Made by a program: the position numbers and the translations under genes. Positions 54,620 to 64,000 of a DNA stretch of 64,000 nucleotides are shown here, piece after piece. The stretch is from Hexactinellida sp. DTS-2022. Lineage: Eukaryota; Porifera; Hexactinellida. The stretch lies in contig JAPNXP010000003.1 in NCBI GenBank assembly GCA_028753945.1, positions 3,224,001 to 3,288,000 on the forward strand, read 5' to 3'. Below the pieces are notes generated by a model, which was not told the DNA's origin, did no database searches, and worked only from the letters and a program-made list of their open reading frames with translations. Within the stretch, counting starts at the first letter, position 1. The number at the start of each line of letters is the position of its first letter.

Positions 54620-55232
54620 CAGTAGAACTCGGTTAAGACGTACCATCTTGGGAGACAAGAAAAAGTACGTACTAACCCGTCTAACCGAGGTACGTCTTAT
54701 CCGTATGCATAATCCACAAGTCGAAATAATTACTTGTTCAATGATGTGAATCGATGTATGGTATACAAGTATATAACATACTTAACGATATGATTAAAGT
54801 ATTTTATTTGTCACCTACTCACTTAAACCAAATAATACCGGAGTTCTGCTGATAGTTTTCAAGAGTACGTACTAACCGAATTAAAATACAGTCAACATCC
54901 GGTAACTCGAACCCTCAGGGGAATGAAAAATCCGTTCGAGATAACGAATGTTCGAGTTAACGGGCATTCGAGTTACCGGATGTTGACTAAGGGGAAATGA
55001 AAATTCGTTCGAGATAACGAATGTTCGAGTTAACGGGCATTCGAGTTACCGGATGTTGACTGTACATACATTTAATTTAATTGGGAATATAAATTGGTAC
55101 GTCTTATCCGAGTACGTATTAACCGAATCATTTATAATGGATCAGATAGGAGGAAAAATCGGTTATTAGAGAACAGTACGTAATATCCGAGAGTACGTCT
55201 TAAGCCGAGTACGTACTAAGCGAGTTCCACTG
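54620..55232. mobile_element. pogo-type MITE, CAGTAGAACTCGGTTAAGAC ends
   Basis: A 613-bp element flanked by TA, with ends CAGTAGAACTCGGTTAAGAC and (inverse) CAGTGGAACTCGCTTAGTAC. The interior is rich in AGTACGTACTAACCGA and ACGTCTTATCCGAG words. It hosts a second MITE at 54899-55062. Confidence 0.9.
54899..55062. mobile_element. pogo-type MITE nested in the preceding one
   Basis: 164 bp, TA on both sides, ends CAGTCAACATCCGGTAACTC and (inverse) the same 20 bases. The right half, from CGTTCGAGATAACGAATG to CCGGATGTTGACT, is tandemly duplicated, so there are three terminus-like ends for one element. Confidence 0.92.
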
Positions 55233-55239
55233 TATATAT

Positions 55240-55690
55240 ATGATATTTAGTAACGGGTATATAATCAAATATAAATTCGAATAAATCCCTGCATTTTCGA
55301 TTAAGTCCCTGTATCCCTGGATAGTTTGTAAGTATAAGTTCATCGTAGCTCCATTGTTTTCAGATAAATTCTGACGGATGGAAAAGCTGCCCCTCTGAAA
55401 AAATGGTTGCCCCCCCTCTGTCCCCCCAGTTCGAAAAACCTGGCGACGTGCATGATGCAAACTACTTCAAAATAGACAAAAGAGCAAAATGAATGTAGAA
55501 TATCAATTTGAATTCGCACATATTTTAGCGGTTTTTCAACAATTTAATTTTTAAACAAAAATAGACTTACTTGAAATTGATGTTATTAGGCTCAGGTATC
55601 AATTGAGGATTAAAATATCATTTTATTCATCCATTGATATCAAAGTATAATTTACTAATAACCTTGTGAAATTTTTGCCTATTAAACCTA
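55240..55690. other. Non-coding insert within the Gypsy integrase
   Basis: It contains the phrase AACTGGGGGGACAGAGG (minus strand) and an 86-residue frame with no support. It separates the two integrase halves together with the MITEs at 54478-55232. Confidence 0.4.
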
Positions 55691-56200
55691 TTTTCTACAC
55701 TGTGTTCCGAGAGACCAAAAAGTTTCTTTCAATAATTTCGATTCAAAATTTCGCCCTTGACTGAATGCAAAAACTCACGTATTCCCAATCTTCAAAATAT
55801 CTCCACTAATATGATATTAATAGTTTCGGTTGTTTGATCTTTCATTGGAACACACCTAAGTCTCTAAGCATTTCGAGAAAGCGTCTTCTGCTATTATTAG
55901 ATAACAATTTCTAATTGTAGTCATCGGTACATCAAGAACATAAACTTGGAACAATTGCATAGTTTTCCTTATTGGTGTATTTTGTAACGGAGTTCTACCC
56001 GGACGAATTTCAGCTTCTGACAATTCAAACAAAAAACAACGTAGTCATCAACAAAACGCTATATATATTCCTTAAACAACTCAATGTTCTACCTATACCT
56101 GATGGCCTGCCTCATCATGAGCTTGTTGGAGCATTTCCCTTTTCAAAGTTTCAGGAATTACTACCACTCTCAAACTGTCAGAGTAAGGTTCAATGTTGTA
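55690..56200 (-). pseudogene. Gypsy integrase, zinc finger and N-terminal core
   Basis: The minus strand reads VVVIPETLKREMLQQAHDEA and GHQV (first half of the HHCC zinc finger), then RTPLQNTPIRKTMQLFQVYV and LDVPMTT (the region of the first catalytic aspartate), then FLHS and GRNFESKLLKETFWSLGTQC (the second aspartate region, with the D itself altered in one frame). Stops and frame changes occur throughout. Confidence 0.8.
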
Positions 56201-56671
56201 ATTGCTTACAAGTAGACCAACACTAAGACTCAGTTGATGTTGTACGTCTCTAAAGGAAATGTATTCCATTCGATTAAAGAAACGTTCCATGATAGGAAAG
56301 TTGTTCCATTCAAATATAATCATTCCGAGTCCCTGGTCCTGATTTTGTTGAATACTTATTTCTTCAAGATTTCGTAACCGGTTAGCTCTGTCAGGGCACA
56401 ATTGTCTCCATGATAATTTTGGAAATGGATAGTCATGACATGTTTAACACTTTGTTCAGCTTTTTCCATTCATCACTAAAGTATGATCTTCGGTATTTTC
56501 TGGTATATGGTCATTCTCTGGATAATCATCTCCCTTAACATGGTTACCGTTCGGGTAGATCACGCGTGGAAGTGCATCAGCGTTACCGTTGTCATTTCCT
56601 CTCCAATACTTGACTGCGAAATCGTATTCTTGTATAGTTACTGCCTGCTTCCCTCTAAACGACGGAAACAT
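56201..56671 (-). pseudogene. Gypsy RNase H tail and linker
   Basis: The minus frame has FRGKQAVTIQEYDFAVKYWR followed by GNDNGNADALPRVIYP, the well-known close of the Gypsy RNase H domain (LQEYDF...GKxNxxADALSR), followed by an acidic spacer (KGDDYPENDHIPENTEDHT) and then the integrase zinc finger. Its start is cut at 56674 by the hAT MITE; the preceding bases continue at 57247 (SSEANSYACDVRET). Confidence 0.8.
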
Positions 56672-56681
56672 TGTTTCGCGC

Positions 56682-57238
56682 CAGGCCTGGGGTCAATTAC
56701 TCTAAAATGTAATATATTACTATTACTATTACTTATATTTCTTCCTATTACTATTACTATTACAATTACATTATAATAATATGTAATATATTACTATTAC
56801 TATTACTATTACTATTACTATTACTATTACTATTACTTTTAATATTACTATTACAAATTACTAGACATTTACTAAGACTCTGCTATGATTCAGAATGTCT
56901 GAAGTTTATTATTTTAATTGATTATCCCACACAAACAAAACATATATTATCTAACCTAAGCAAACAACTAATTTCAATAAAGTGACAAATTCAAATCGAT
57001 AATCATCTTGCCTTAAATTTATTTTAACAACTTCCTATTTCTTCACGAAAAATCAAATAAGCCAGCCCGAAGTTGTAGAATTGTAATAGATAATTCCTAT
57101 TACAATAGGTTCTATTACTATTACTATTACTATTACATCCTATTTGAAACACTATTACTTATTACTATTACTATTACTTCTAAAATGTAATCGTTACTAA
57201 TACAATTACTATTACATATTACTATTACCCCAGGCCTG
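56682..57238. mobile_element. hAT MITE with TATTAC interior, inside Gypsy pol
   Basis: The ends CAGGCCTGGGGT and ACCCCAGGCCTG are flanked by a perfect 8-bp duplication TTTCGCGC (56674-56681, 57239-57246). The interior is mainly (TATTAC)n and near variants on both sides of a 200-bp unique core. Removing it rejoins the Gypsy reading frame. Confidence 0.95.
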
Positions 57239-57536
57239 TTTCGCGCACATCACAAGCATAACTGTTTGCCTCAGAACTGAACCATGATTTCAATTGTTTG
57301 AAATTAACTATACTACTTCGTCCATTGGACTTTGTGTAATTACACTGGTCCTGGGACATCCAGATCGTCAAACCTCGATCTTATTCACAGCAGCCACTTA
57401 TTCAGTTTGTTGATTTACAAAATCTTTACGCATTCGGATTATAACTTGGGCTCACTCTAGTGCATCGTTTGTGTTATTTTTAAATCAGTGAAAATACGAG
57501 GTTTCATACACAATCCTGGAAGGTCCCAGATATCTT

Positions 57537-57914
57537 GATCAAATACTAATTGCTCACTTGCCTCATCAGCCAATTCAGGGTAAGCCTTCTTTATTAATAG
57601 TTTCAGGTTAAACATTACTTCTGAGGTGTTTCATTTGGAAGACTGAAACTCACCAAAGCAGTGTGCTTAAAATCTGCTCGAAATGCAGCTCTTAGTGCTT
57701 CCTCTACAATCTAATAATCCTTTCTCTCATCCACGTTCAAAATCTTGAACAATTCCAAGGATTTCCCTTTTAAACATGTAGCGAGCATTAACGAATTTCG
57801 TTCTGGTTCCCAGCCATTTTCTAATGCGGATATTTAAAAATGTTTCAAAAATAATTATTTGAACCATTTTGAAAGAAACATAATTATCAGCTTGAACTGC
57901 ATTAGTCATATCAA
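57537..57914 (-). pseudogene. Gypsy gag-like fragment
   Basis: In minus frames: MTNAVQADNY near 57905, then ENGWEPERNSLMLATCLKGK and SLELFKILNVDERKDY, EEALRAAFRADFKHTALVSF, and after a frame change FNLKLLIKKAYPELADEA and SEQLVFDQDIWDLPG. A W-x-P-x-R...L-x-G-x-A/S-L helix set followed by a PGE-like loop and KxAYPEL is the capsid-type fold of Gypsy gag. No CCHC knuckle was found after it. Confidence 0.65.
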
Positions 57915-58029
57915 CCACACTCCGCTACAAACTTAATATATGTTACTTCGTTAATTAACACTGTAATTATAAATATTCTACTAGATCAAAAGATATATAT
58001 TCTGCTAAGAACAATTATATATACACTCA

Positions 58030-58580
58030 TAGGCGCCGATTTTTGTAGGAATGAGGTATTTCCAGGGGGGAGAACTTTTGGGGCCAATTTTTTCGACCTT
58101 GGCCGTCCAAGGTCGAAGGTCGATCAGAAAGGTCAATTCGTTCCAAGATCAATATTTCTGTAGGCTGCGTCCGCTCCCGAAAGCACGTCGTCATGATAAA
58201 GACTTGAGCATTCAGAGGCCAATGATGAAGATACTAATGGTCTAAACAAACAAAGTACATTAAATTTACAACCTTATGACATGGTCATCCTTAACTCCAC
58301 AGGATGCTAGCACATCAACGACCTGGGGGATCCTGACTCCCCAGAACCCGGCATGATAGGTACATTTACGCGTAAGGTTGTATAAATAATCTTATATACA
58401 AATCTTAGTTTTCAAATATAAACCTCAAGGTCAAGCTAATTCATATTTGTAAGAATTCAATTTCTTGATTGCGTCATACTTGCAGTATTACTTTAACATT
58501 GCAATCGATTCAAGTGAAATTTCTTTATAATGCACTGAGAATATAGTAGTTGCTTTCTAAATATTAAATGCTAATATTTA
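58030..58580. other. No gene; possible element start
   Basis: CATAGGCGCCGATTTTTGTA near 58029 has the style of a hAT-type terminus and is followed by GGTCGAAGGTCGATC words, but no matching end was found. The 64-residue frame here is unrecognised. Confidence 0.35.
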
Positions 58581-59043
58581 TTAATAGTAAACCACTATAC
58601 CATAGTATAGTCGGCACAGTAAAAATACTTATTCCCTGCTACGAAGCCACATTTGATGGTTGGGTAACTAGTAGTGCCTACAAAAGAAATTCTGCAAATT
58701 ACTGATTTAAATAACTGATGGAACACAACTAACTGATTGGTTGCTTGAATATACTTTCGACTAATTAAATTACAGCCTCTGTTAGGCATTCTATAATGCA
58801 CACTAACAATTGATAGAAAATCATTTTATACTAAATGAACGCAACTCGATAATCCATACTCGGAGAACCCTCAAATTTAATTGGCTAAAGATTTTGTCAC
58901 CTTCTGGGATGGAAATGCGAATTATCAAAATCGTAATTCCAGGTGCAAATTAGACGGTCACTCCGCACCTACATGCCAGGTTCAGCCCTCAATGTATAAA
59001 GGTCTGTCCAGGGCACCGTATAAGGAGAAAGAAAAAAATAATA

Positions 59044-59102
59044 TTAAAAAGGCAGTGAGATTAGAACTGGGCCACTATACTATAGTATAGTCGGCACAGT
59101 TA
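59044..59102. repeat. Single 35-nt palindromic unit
   Basis: AAGGCAGTGAGATTAGAACT, GGGCCACTATAC, TATAGTATAGTCGGCACAGT. A decayed copy is also present at 58597-58622 (ACCACTATACCATAGTATAG). Confidence 0.85.
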
Positions 59103-59286
59103 AAATGTAAAGGAACGTTCCGCAAGTGAAGGAAAAAGTACTATGACTTTTAGTAAAGCGGGCTATAAGTTTATACCAATTGTATAAACAAGCTGGTTTA
59201 AAAGTAGAATAATAATTTTCGTTTGATCAAAGGCGTACGATTGATGTAATTTATTATTCAGCAACAAAAGAGGTTCGATTGAAATA

Positions 59287-59443
59287 CAGTGGATGCCGGT
59301 TATAAGCACATCGTCGGGAACTGCACTTATGGTGCTTATAACCGACATAAATTATACAGGGTAGATGGCAAAAGTTTTCCAACATAGTGTGCTTATATCC
59401 GATATGTTCTTATAACCGGTGTGCTTATATCCGACATCTACTG
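59287..59443. mobile_element. pogo-type MITE, GGATATAAGCACACC family, copy 3
   Basis: 157 bp, TA on both sides, in inverse orientation to 50837-50993. The ends are CAGTGGATGCCGGTTATAAG and (inverse) CAGTAGATGTCGGATATAAG. Confidence 0.92.
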
Positions 59444-59672
59444 TACTATAAATAGCAGATATTTGACGTAAGAATCAAAATTATCAAAATTACATCATGG
59501 CTGAAATTTGAAACCCTATATACTATTTTCGAATGTCAATTATGATTTCATTTGAAGACGTGGGAGCTCAATGGAAACGTTATTGTAAGAATTATAAATG
59601 CTTTCCGAGGTTTGTGATGGTGTTGAATTCAAATATTATAACATTATAAAGCAATCCAAAGGTATGATTTTT

Positions 59673-59843
59673 TACTGTGCCGACTATACTATAGTATAGT
59701 GGCCCAGTATTGGAATCACTGCATTTATTTTTTACTGTGCCGACTATACTATAGTATAGTGGCCCAGTATTGAAATCACTGCCTTTATTACTGTGCCGAC
59801 TATACTATAGTATAGTGGCCCAGTTCTAATCTTACTGCCTTTA
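59673..59843. repeat. Array of three 35-nt palindromic units, minus orientation
   Basis: Three copies of ACTGTGCCGACTATAC and TATAGTATAGTGGCCCAGT, starting at 59673, 59733 and 59788, sit next to the CTCCGTAGACGG edge of a minus-oriented unit that lacks a hairpin core. Confidence 0.9.
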
Positions 59844-60584
59844 TTATTATTATTATTTCTATTTTTCTCCGTAGACGGGGCCCTGGCCAGAGCTTAATAG
59901 TTGATGGGCTGAAACTTGGCATGTAGGTGCGGTGTACAGTCTAATTTGCACCTGGGGTTACGATTTTTGATTAACAAATTTTTGACACACCTTTAACACC
60001 TTTCAAAATTGGTCTGGTCCATAACTCAAAAAATGTTTTACTAAACCCCCATTTTTATTTTACCATTGGATTCATCATAAAATTCTGCGTCTGATGGGAT
60101 AAGAAATCTTTTAATATTGGGTTTATTTTCGGCCATTAATGGGGGTTGAAATTTCTTTGTTTACTCACACTTCAATTTCAATAAAACTGTTAAATCTAAT
60201 TCCATTGTTTCAACTTGTAATAATTATATTGATTTAACTTGTTAAATCCTCTTCAATTGATTCAACTTGCTATAATTATATTGATTTAACTTATAAATTC
60301 CAGCTGGCTTCTATTTAATTGTAGTAATACTATACAATGGATTAAATAAATATAAATATATAAGGAATTTGTTCACTCAACTCAACCAACCGTGGATAAC
60401 ATTGCTAAAATAATTGAACATTATACGAATTATAATTTATTGTCAATACATAATGAATGAATGGCAGTAAACTCACGATGGTTTACGGTAGAAACAAATT
60501 TCAAATTTATCTACCATTCCTTGTGACTCGGACCAATTAACAAATGGTTTTTGACACCTTGAGGCGTTGATTATTGGGCGAAAA

Positions 60585-60698
60585 AAAATCCAAAATTGCA
60601 GCCTGTGCCTACAGCATGTTCCTTTGGAGGCACTATCAATAAACAACCAACAAAATATTGTGCCACCAAAGGAACATGCGTCGGCACAGGCTGCAATT
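60585..60698. repeat. Composite-repeat hairpin core, right arm truncated
   Basis: The left arm is complete; the right arm ends after GGCTGCAATTTT and then runs into the 35-nt palindromes instead of GGATTTT. Confidence 0.8.
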
Positions 60699-60713
60699 TT
60701 TTTCTATATTTTT

Positions 60714-60829
60714 ACTGTGCCGACTATACTATAGTATAGTGGCCCAGTTCTAATCTCACTGCCTTTAATATTATTACTGTGCCGACTATACTATAGTATA
60801 GTGGCCCAGTTCTAATCTTACTGCCTTTA
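60714..60829. repeat. Two 35-nt palindromic units, minus orientation
   Basis: Copies start at 60714 and 60776 with the TTCTAATCTCACTGCC and TTCTAATCTTACTGCC tails, between a hairpin core and CTCCGTAGACGG. Confidence 0.9.
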
Positions 60830-61371
60830 TTCTATATTTCTTCTCCGTAGACGGTGCCCTGGCCAGACCTTTATAATTGATGGGCTGAAACTTGGCATGT
60901 AGGTGCGTATGGACCGTCTAATTTGCACCTGGGGTTACGAATTTTGATCAAATTATTTTAACACCTATTTAAACTATTTATAGCTCATAAAATTAAATAA
61001 TTATTTTTTAGCCTGATAAATTTTAGATGTACAATCAGAGAATTAAATTCTACACCTTTTCACAGTGCACGAATTTTCAAATTGTACTTAGTTTGTGCCA
61101 CAATTGAGTTGCAAGTTTCATTTGTTTACTAAAACTTCAGTTCAATTGAAAGTGTTAAATCAAATTCTATTGTTTCAACTCGTTATTATTAAATTGATTC
61201 AACTTGTGAGATCGAGTAGGCTTCTATTTTCCAATTGAAAACTAAGATTATATATTTCAAACAAAGACAGATTAAGTGAATATATTCCCTTCTGCAAGAA
61301 TACTCTTGTACTATTAATAAACTGACGTAATTAATTATAATTAGTTCAGTCTGTATTTAATATATATAGAT

Positions 61372-61670
61372 CAGTGCTCGACAAATTAGGTGGTTTGGTG
61401 GCGTTAGCCACCAAAAATCTTATTTAAGCCACCAAATATTGCCTTTGGTGGCTTAGCAAATCTACAATGAATTGTGTATTATTTGACGTGGTGTAGATTA
61501 TATTTATCGTTGCATTATTTGTTATTAATATGAGTGTTGTTTACGGCATTATAACTTTGTTAAGTCATCAGTGGTTTGTTAAATCGGCCGTTGTTTATTC
61601 TTTAGCAACCAGAAAAAGCGAGGTGGTGGCTTAATTAGCCAACATCAAAATTTCATTTTGTCGAGCACTG
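61372..61670. mobile_element. hAT MITE, CAGTGCTCGACAAA family, copy 2
   Basis: 299 bp, same ends as 6104-6403, perfect 8-bp duplication ATATAGAT (61364-61371, 61671-61678). It is inserted in a composite repeat unit whose other copies (for example near 34740 and 41030: AAGCATCTATATAAG) show the empty site. Confidence 0.95.
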
Positions 61671-62214
61671 ATATAGATGCTTCCAATTTGTTTATAAGGA
61701 ATCATCGAGAGTGCGGAATTGAAATTTGATAGCCAAATTAATTAATTAATTATTTATGACGATATAATTTAACTTAATAATTTTAAGTTGACATTGAAAT
61801 TGGTGTTATACTATAAATAATATTAATTATTATTTACACTAATTAATTAAATATCATAAATCTCAGAGATTATAGAAGATAGAAACAAATTTCAAATTTA
61901 TCAATTGATCCTTATGCCACATAGCACCTCTACAAATGGGTCTTGACACCTTGAGGTGATGATGACATCGTCAAAAAATGTGTTTCTACAATTTTGTGAA
62001 TTCTATATTTCGAGTGGGTTGGTTGGTGTTGGGTGATCACCCAACACTCACATAAAAAATGCTGACTCATCACTTATTATATTCCACTGAAACTTGAATA
62101 CATTTGAAATGAAGTGAGCTAAAACGAAACTTCCAACTCACTAAGGGTCGTTGCCTTTTGAAACACCTATCTGAAATAATTTAACACCTTCATAGTGATG
62201 ATGACTTGGCGGAA

Positions 62215-62338
62215 AAAAATCCAAAATTGCAGCCAGTGCCTACAGCATGTTCCTTTGGAGGCACTATCAATAAACCACAATCAAAATATAGTGCCACCAA
62301 AGGAACATGCGTCGGCACAGGCTGAAATTTTGGATTTT
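62215..62338. repeat. Composite-repeat hairpin core
   Basis: Minus-oriented type B flank on the left (AGTGATGATGACTTGGCGG) and CTCCGTAGACGG on the right. Confidence 0.85.
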
Positions 62339-63074
62339 ATTATTATTATTATTTATTTATTTCTCCGTAGACGGTGCCCTGGCCAGAGCTTTATAGTTAA
62401 TGGGCTGAAACTTGGCATGTAGGTGCGATGGGACCGTCTAATTTGCACCTGGGGTTACGATTTTTGATTAACAAATTTTGGACACATCTTTAACACCTTT
62501 AAAATTTGTCTGGTCCATAACTCAAAAAATGTTTTAATAAACCCTAAATTTGTATTTCATATTAGGATTCACCATAAAATTCTGCGTCTGAAGGGAGAAG
62601 AAAATTTTCAATAAAGAGTTTTATTTCTGCCATAAATGGGGGTTGAAATCTCTTTGTTTACTCACACTTCAATTTCAGTAAAACTGTGAAATCAAATTCC
62701 AATGTTTCAACTTGTAATAATTATATTGATTTAACTTGTTAAATCCTAAGCTATTGATTCAACTAGAGATAATTATATTGATTCAACTTATAAATTCCAG
62801 CTGGCTTCTATTTAATTGTAATATTAATATACAATGGATTAAATAAAATAATATAATATAAGGAATTTGTTGACTCAACTCAACCAACCGTGGATAACAT
62901 TGCTAAAATAAATTACTAATAATATATTTGATTATCAATACTTATGAATGAATGGCATTAAACTCAAGATGGTTTATGATAGACACAAACTTCAAATTTA
63001 TCTACCGTACCTTGTGAGTCGGACCAATTAACAAATGGTTATTGACACCTTGAGGCGTTGATGACTGGGCGAAA

Positions 63075-63198
63075 AAAAATCCAAAATTGCAGCCTGTGCC
63101 GACAGCATGTTCCTTTGGAGGCACTATCAATAAACAACCAACAAAATATAGTGCCACCAAAGGAACATGCGTCGACACAGGCTGCAATTTTGGATTTT
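63075..63198. repeat. Composite-repeat hairpin core
   Basis: Minus-oriented type A flank on the left (GGCGTTGATGACTGGGCG) and CTCCGTAGACGG directly on the right. Confidence 0.85.
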
Positions 63199-63564
63199 TT
63201 TTCTCCGTAGACGGTGCCCTGCCCAGAGTCTTATAGTTGATGGGCTGAAACTTGGCGTATAGGTGCGATGGGACCGTCTAATTTGCACCTGGGGTTACGA
63301 TTTTTGATTAACATTTTTTGGACACATTTTTAACACTTTTTTAAGATTATTTGGTCCATAACTCAAAAAATGTTATACTAAACCCTCAATTTTTATTTTA
63401 CCATTGGATTCACCATAAAATTCTGCGTCGGATGGGAGGAGACAGAATTTAATAATGGGTTTAATTCATGCCATAAATCGAGGTTTAAATTCCTTTTGTT
63501 TGCTAACACTTCAGTTCAATTGAAAGTGTAAATCAAATTCTATTGTTTCAACTATTTATTATTA

Positions 63565-63640
63565 CAGTCTACTCCGCTTAATTGGGACACGTTTGTTCCA
63601 GGCCTCTTGTCCCAATTAAGCGGAGATCCCAATTAACCGA
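63565..63640. mobile_element. pogo-type element, left end
   Basis: After TA, CAGTCTACTCCGCTTAATTG and GGGACACG open an element; the inverse words CCCAATTAAGCGGAG and CCCAATTAACCGAAAA follow at once. The right end was not found before the window closes, so the end coordinate is nominal. Confidence 0.65.
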
Positions 63641-63919
63641 AAATATTCTGTAAAGTAGTAATCTACCTACGATTTACAACAATTTTAGTTTTAAACATGT
63701 TATAACGATTCCACCAATGCCTGCGGAAACTTGATTCTACTCAAACGCATAGTATGACCCATAATATTCTGTGGACCGTTTTAAATTATGCCTGAACCAA
63801 AGTTCATAATCCCATGTGAATTTCGATTTACACATTTCAATAATAAAATTGGCCCTATTTAAATATTTTTCCATGCCTTAATGAGAATTGACCAAGATTA
63901 TTTGAATTTGTTTTGAATC

Positions 63920-64000
63920 CATAGGCGTCGTTGCAGGGGGGGCGGGGGGGCCTGCCCCCCCCCGGAAAAATGTCGGGGGGGGGCAGCATAGGTCTCGCCC
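63920..64000. mobile_element. GC-rich element start at the window edge
   Basis: CATAGGCGTCGTTGCAGG followed by G-runs and GCCTGCCCCCCCCC contrasts with the AT-rich surroundings and has the style of a hAT-type terminus. The rest is outside the window. Confidence 0.35.

Larger units (their letters stand above)
53050..58030 (-). mobile_element. Ty3/Gypsy LTR retrotransposon, broken
   Basis: Gag-like (57537-57914), RNase H tail (56456-57260) and integrase (53500-56200) pieces lie in the right order on the minus strand. Possible LTR remnants share GATATATATTCTGCT and GTTACYTCGT words at 53060-53145 and 57940-58025. Protease and reverse transcriptase are not visible: only about 280 bp separate the gag and RNase H pieces. 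It is interrupted by a hAT MITE (56682-57238) and by about 1.5 kb of mixed MITE sequence (54200-55690). This is a long-dead copy. Confidence 0.8.
58580..63560. repeat. Second composite repeat block, mostly minus orientation
   Basis: A plus-oriented start (58930-59100, AGGTGCAAATTAGACGG and the 35-nt palindrome) is followed by minus-oriented units with CTCCGTAGACGG...GGCATGTAGGTGCG...CACCTGGGGTTACG at about 59868, 60845, 62365 and 63205. Hairpin cores lie at 60585, 62215 and 63075. Two MITEs have landed in it (59287-59443, 61372-61670). Confidence 0.85.

Noticed and set aside
55200..55460. 86-residue frame containing HARRQVFRTGGTEGGQPFF
   Set aside because: It spans the end of a MITE and a G-rich non-coding patch; there is no family match or supporting neighbours.
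1..64000. tRNA or rRNA genes
   Set aside because: No cloverleaf or rRNA-like segment was recognised by eye; a covariance-model scan would be needed to exclude decayed tRNA-like sequences.

Overview
The window looks like accessory DNA from a eukaryotic, probably animal-grade genome. It is visibly AT-rich and has almost no long open frames. It holds GT-AG split coding pieces, one of which reads like a FERM-domain lobe, and it is packed with nested transposons and their small non-autonomous derivatives. The transposon set (P/THAP9-like, hAT with a DUF4371-type core, Helitron, Ty3/Gypsy, pogo-type TA-flanked MITEs, a 2A-like NPGP motif) fits an invertebrate metazoan. I cannot name the species, and no prokaryotic gene organisation is present.

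Layout. 1-1755: a hAT-type MITE, then an internally deleted P-like transposase on the minus strand that still carries its THAP zinc finger. 1960-3240: decayed repeats and a second P-like fragment. 3438-4137 (minus): two well-formed exons, the best candidate for a host gene. 5038-6548: nested MITEs. 6841-7558: decayed Helitron helicase. 8570-13250: a hAT transposase split by a 3.5 kb element with arms of about 0.9 kb. 13250-17100: diverged composite repeats and more MITEs. 17105-21520: little that can be read. 21523-27082: an element with arms of about 0.6 kb enclosing minus-strand coding pieces, one with a 2A-like motif, plus pogo-type MITEs. 27240-27810: third P-like fragment. 28561-30932: a giant foldback element interrupted by a short Helitron. 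32665-33059: a complete short Helitron.

33290-44430 and 58580-63560 are dominated by one composite repeat family, with units of about 0.85 kb and 1.26 kb. Each unit carries a central hairpin of about 120 bp, and unit flanks switch strand at that hairpin. A second, 35-nt palindrome (around ACTATACTATAGTATAGT) forms small arrays beside it. 35840-36964 is a Helitron-like element with a 145-bp minisatellite and four consecutive 3' hairpins. 44438-45689 is another TA-flanked inverted-repeat element. 46202-51242 is a P-like element with matching ends, a 7-bp target duplication, a nearly readable P-like transposase, and a second unrelated transposase on the opposite strand. 53050-58030 is a broken Ty3/Gypsy element (minus) without a visible reverse transcriptase, itself invaded by several MITEs.

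Most entries are relics of mobile DNA, so few genes act together here. What the window records is the order of insertion. Several insertions are supported by exact target duplications, and three by an empty or near-empty site preserved in the opposite arm of an inverted repeat.
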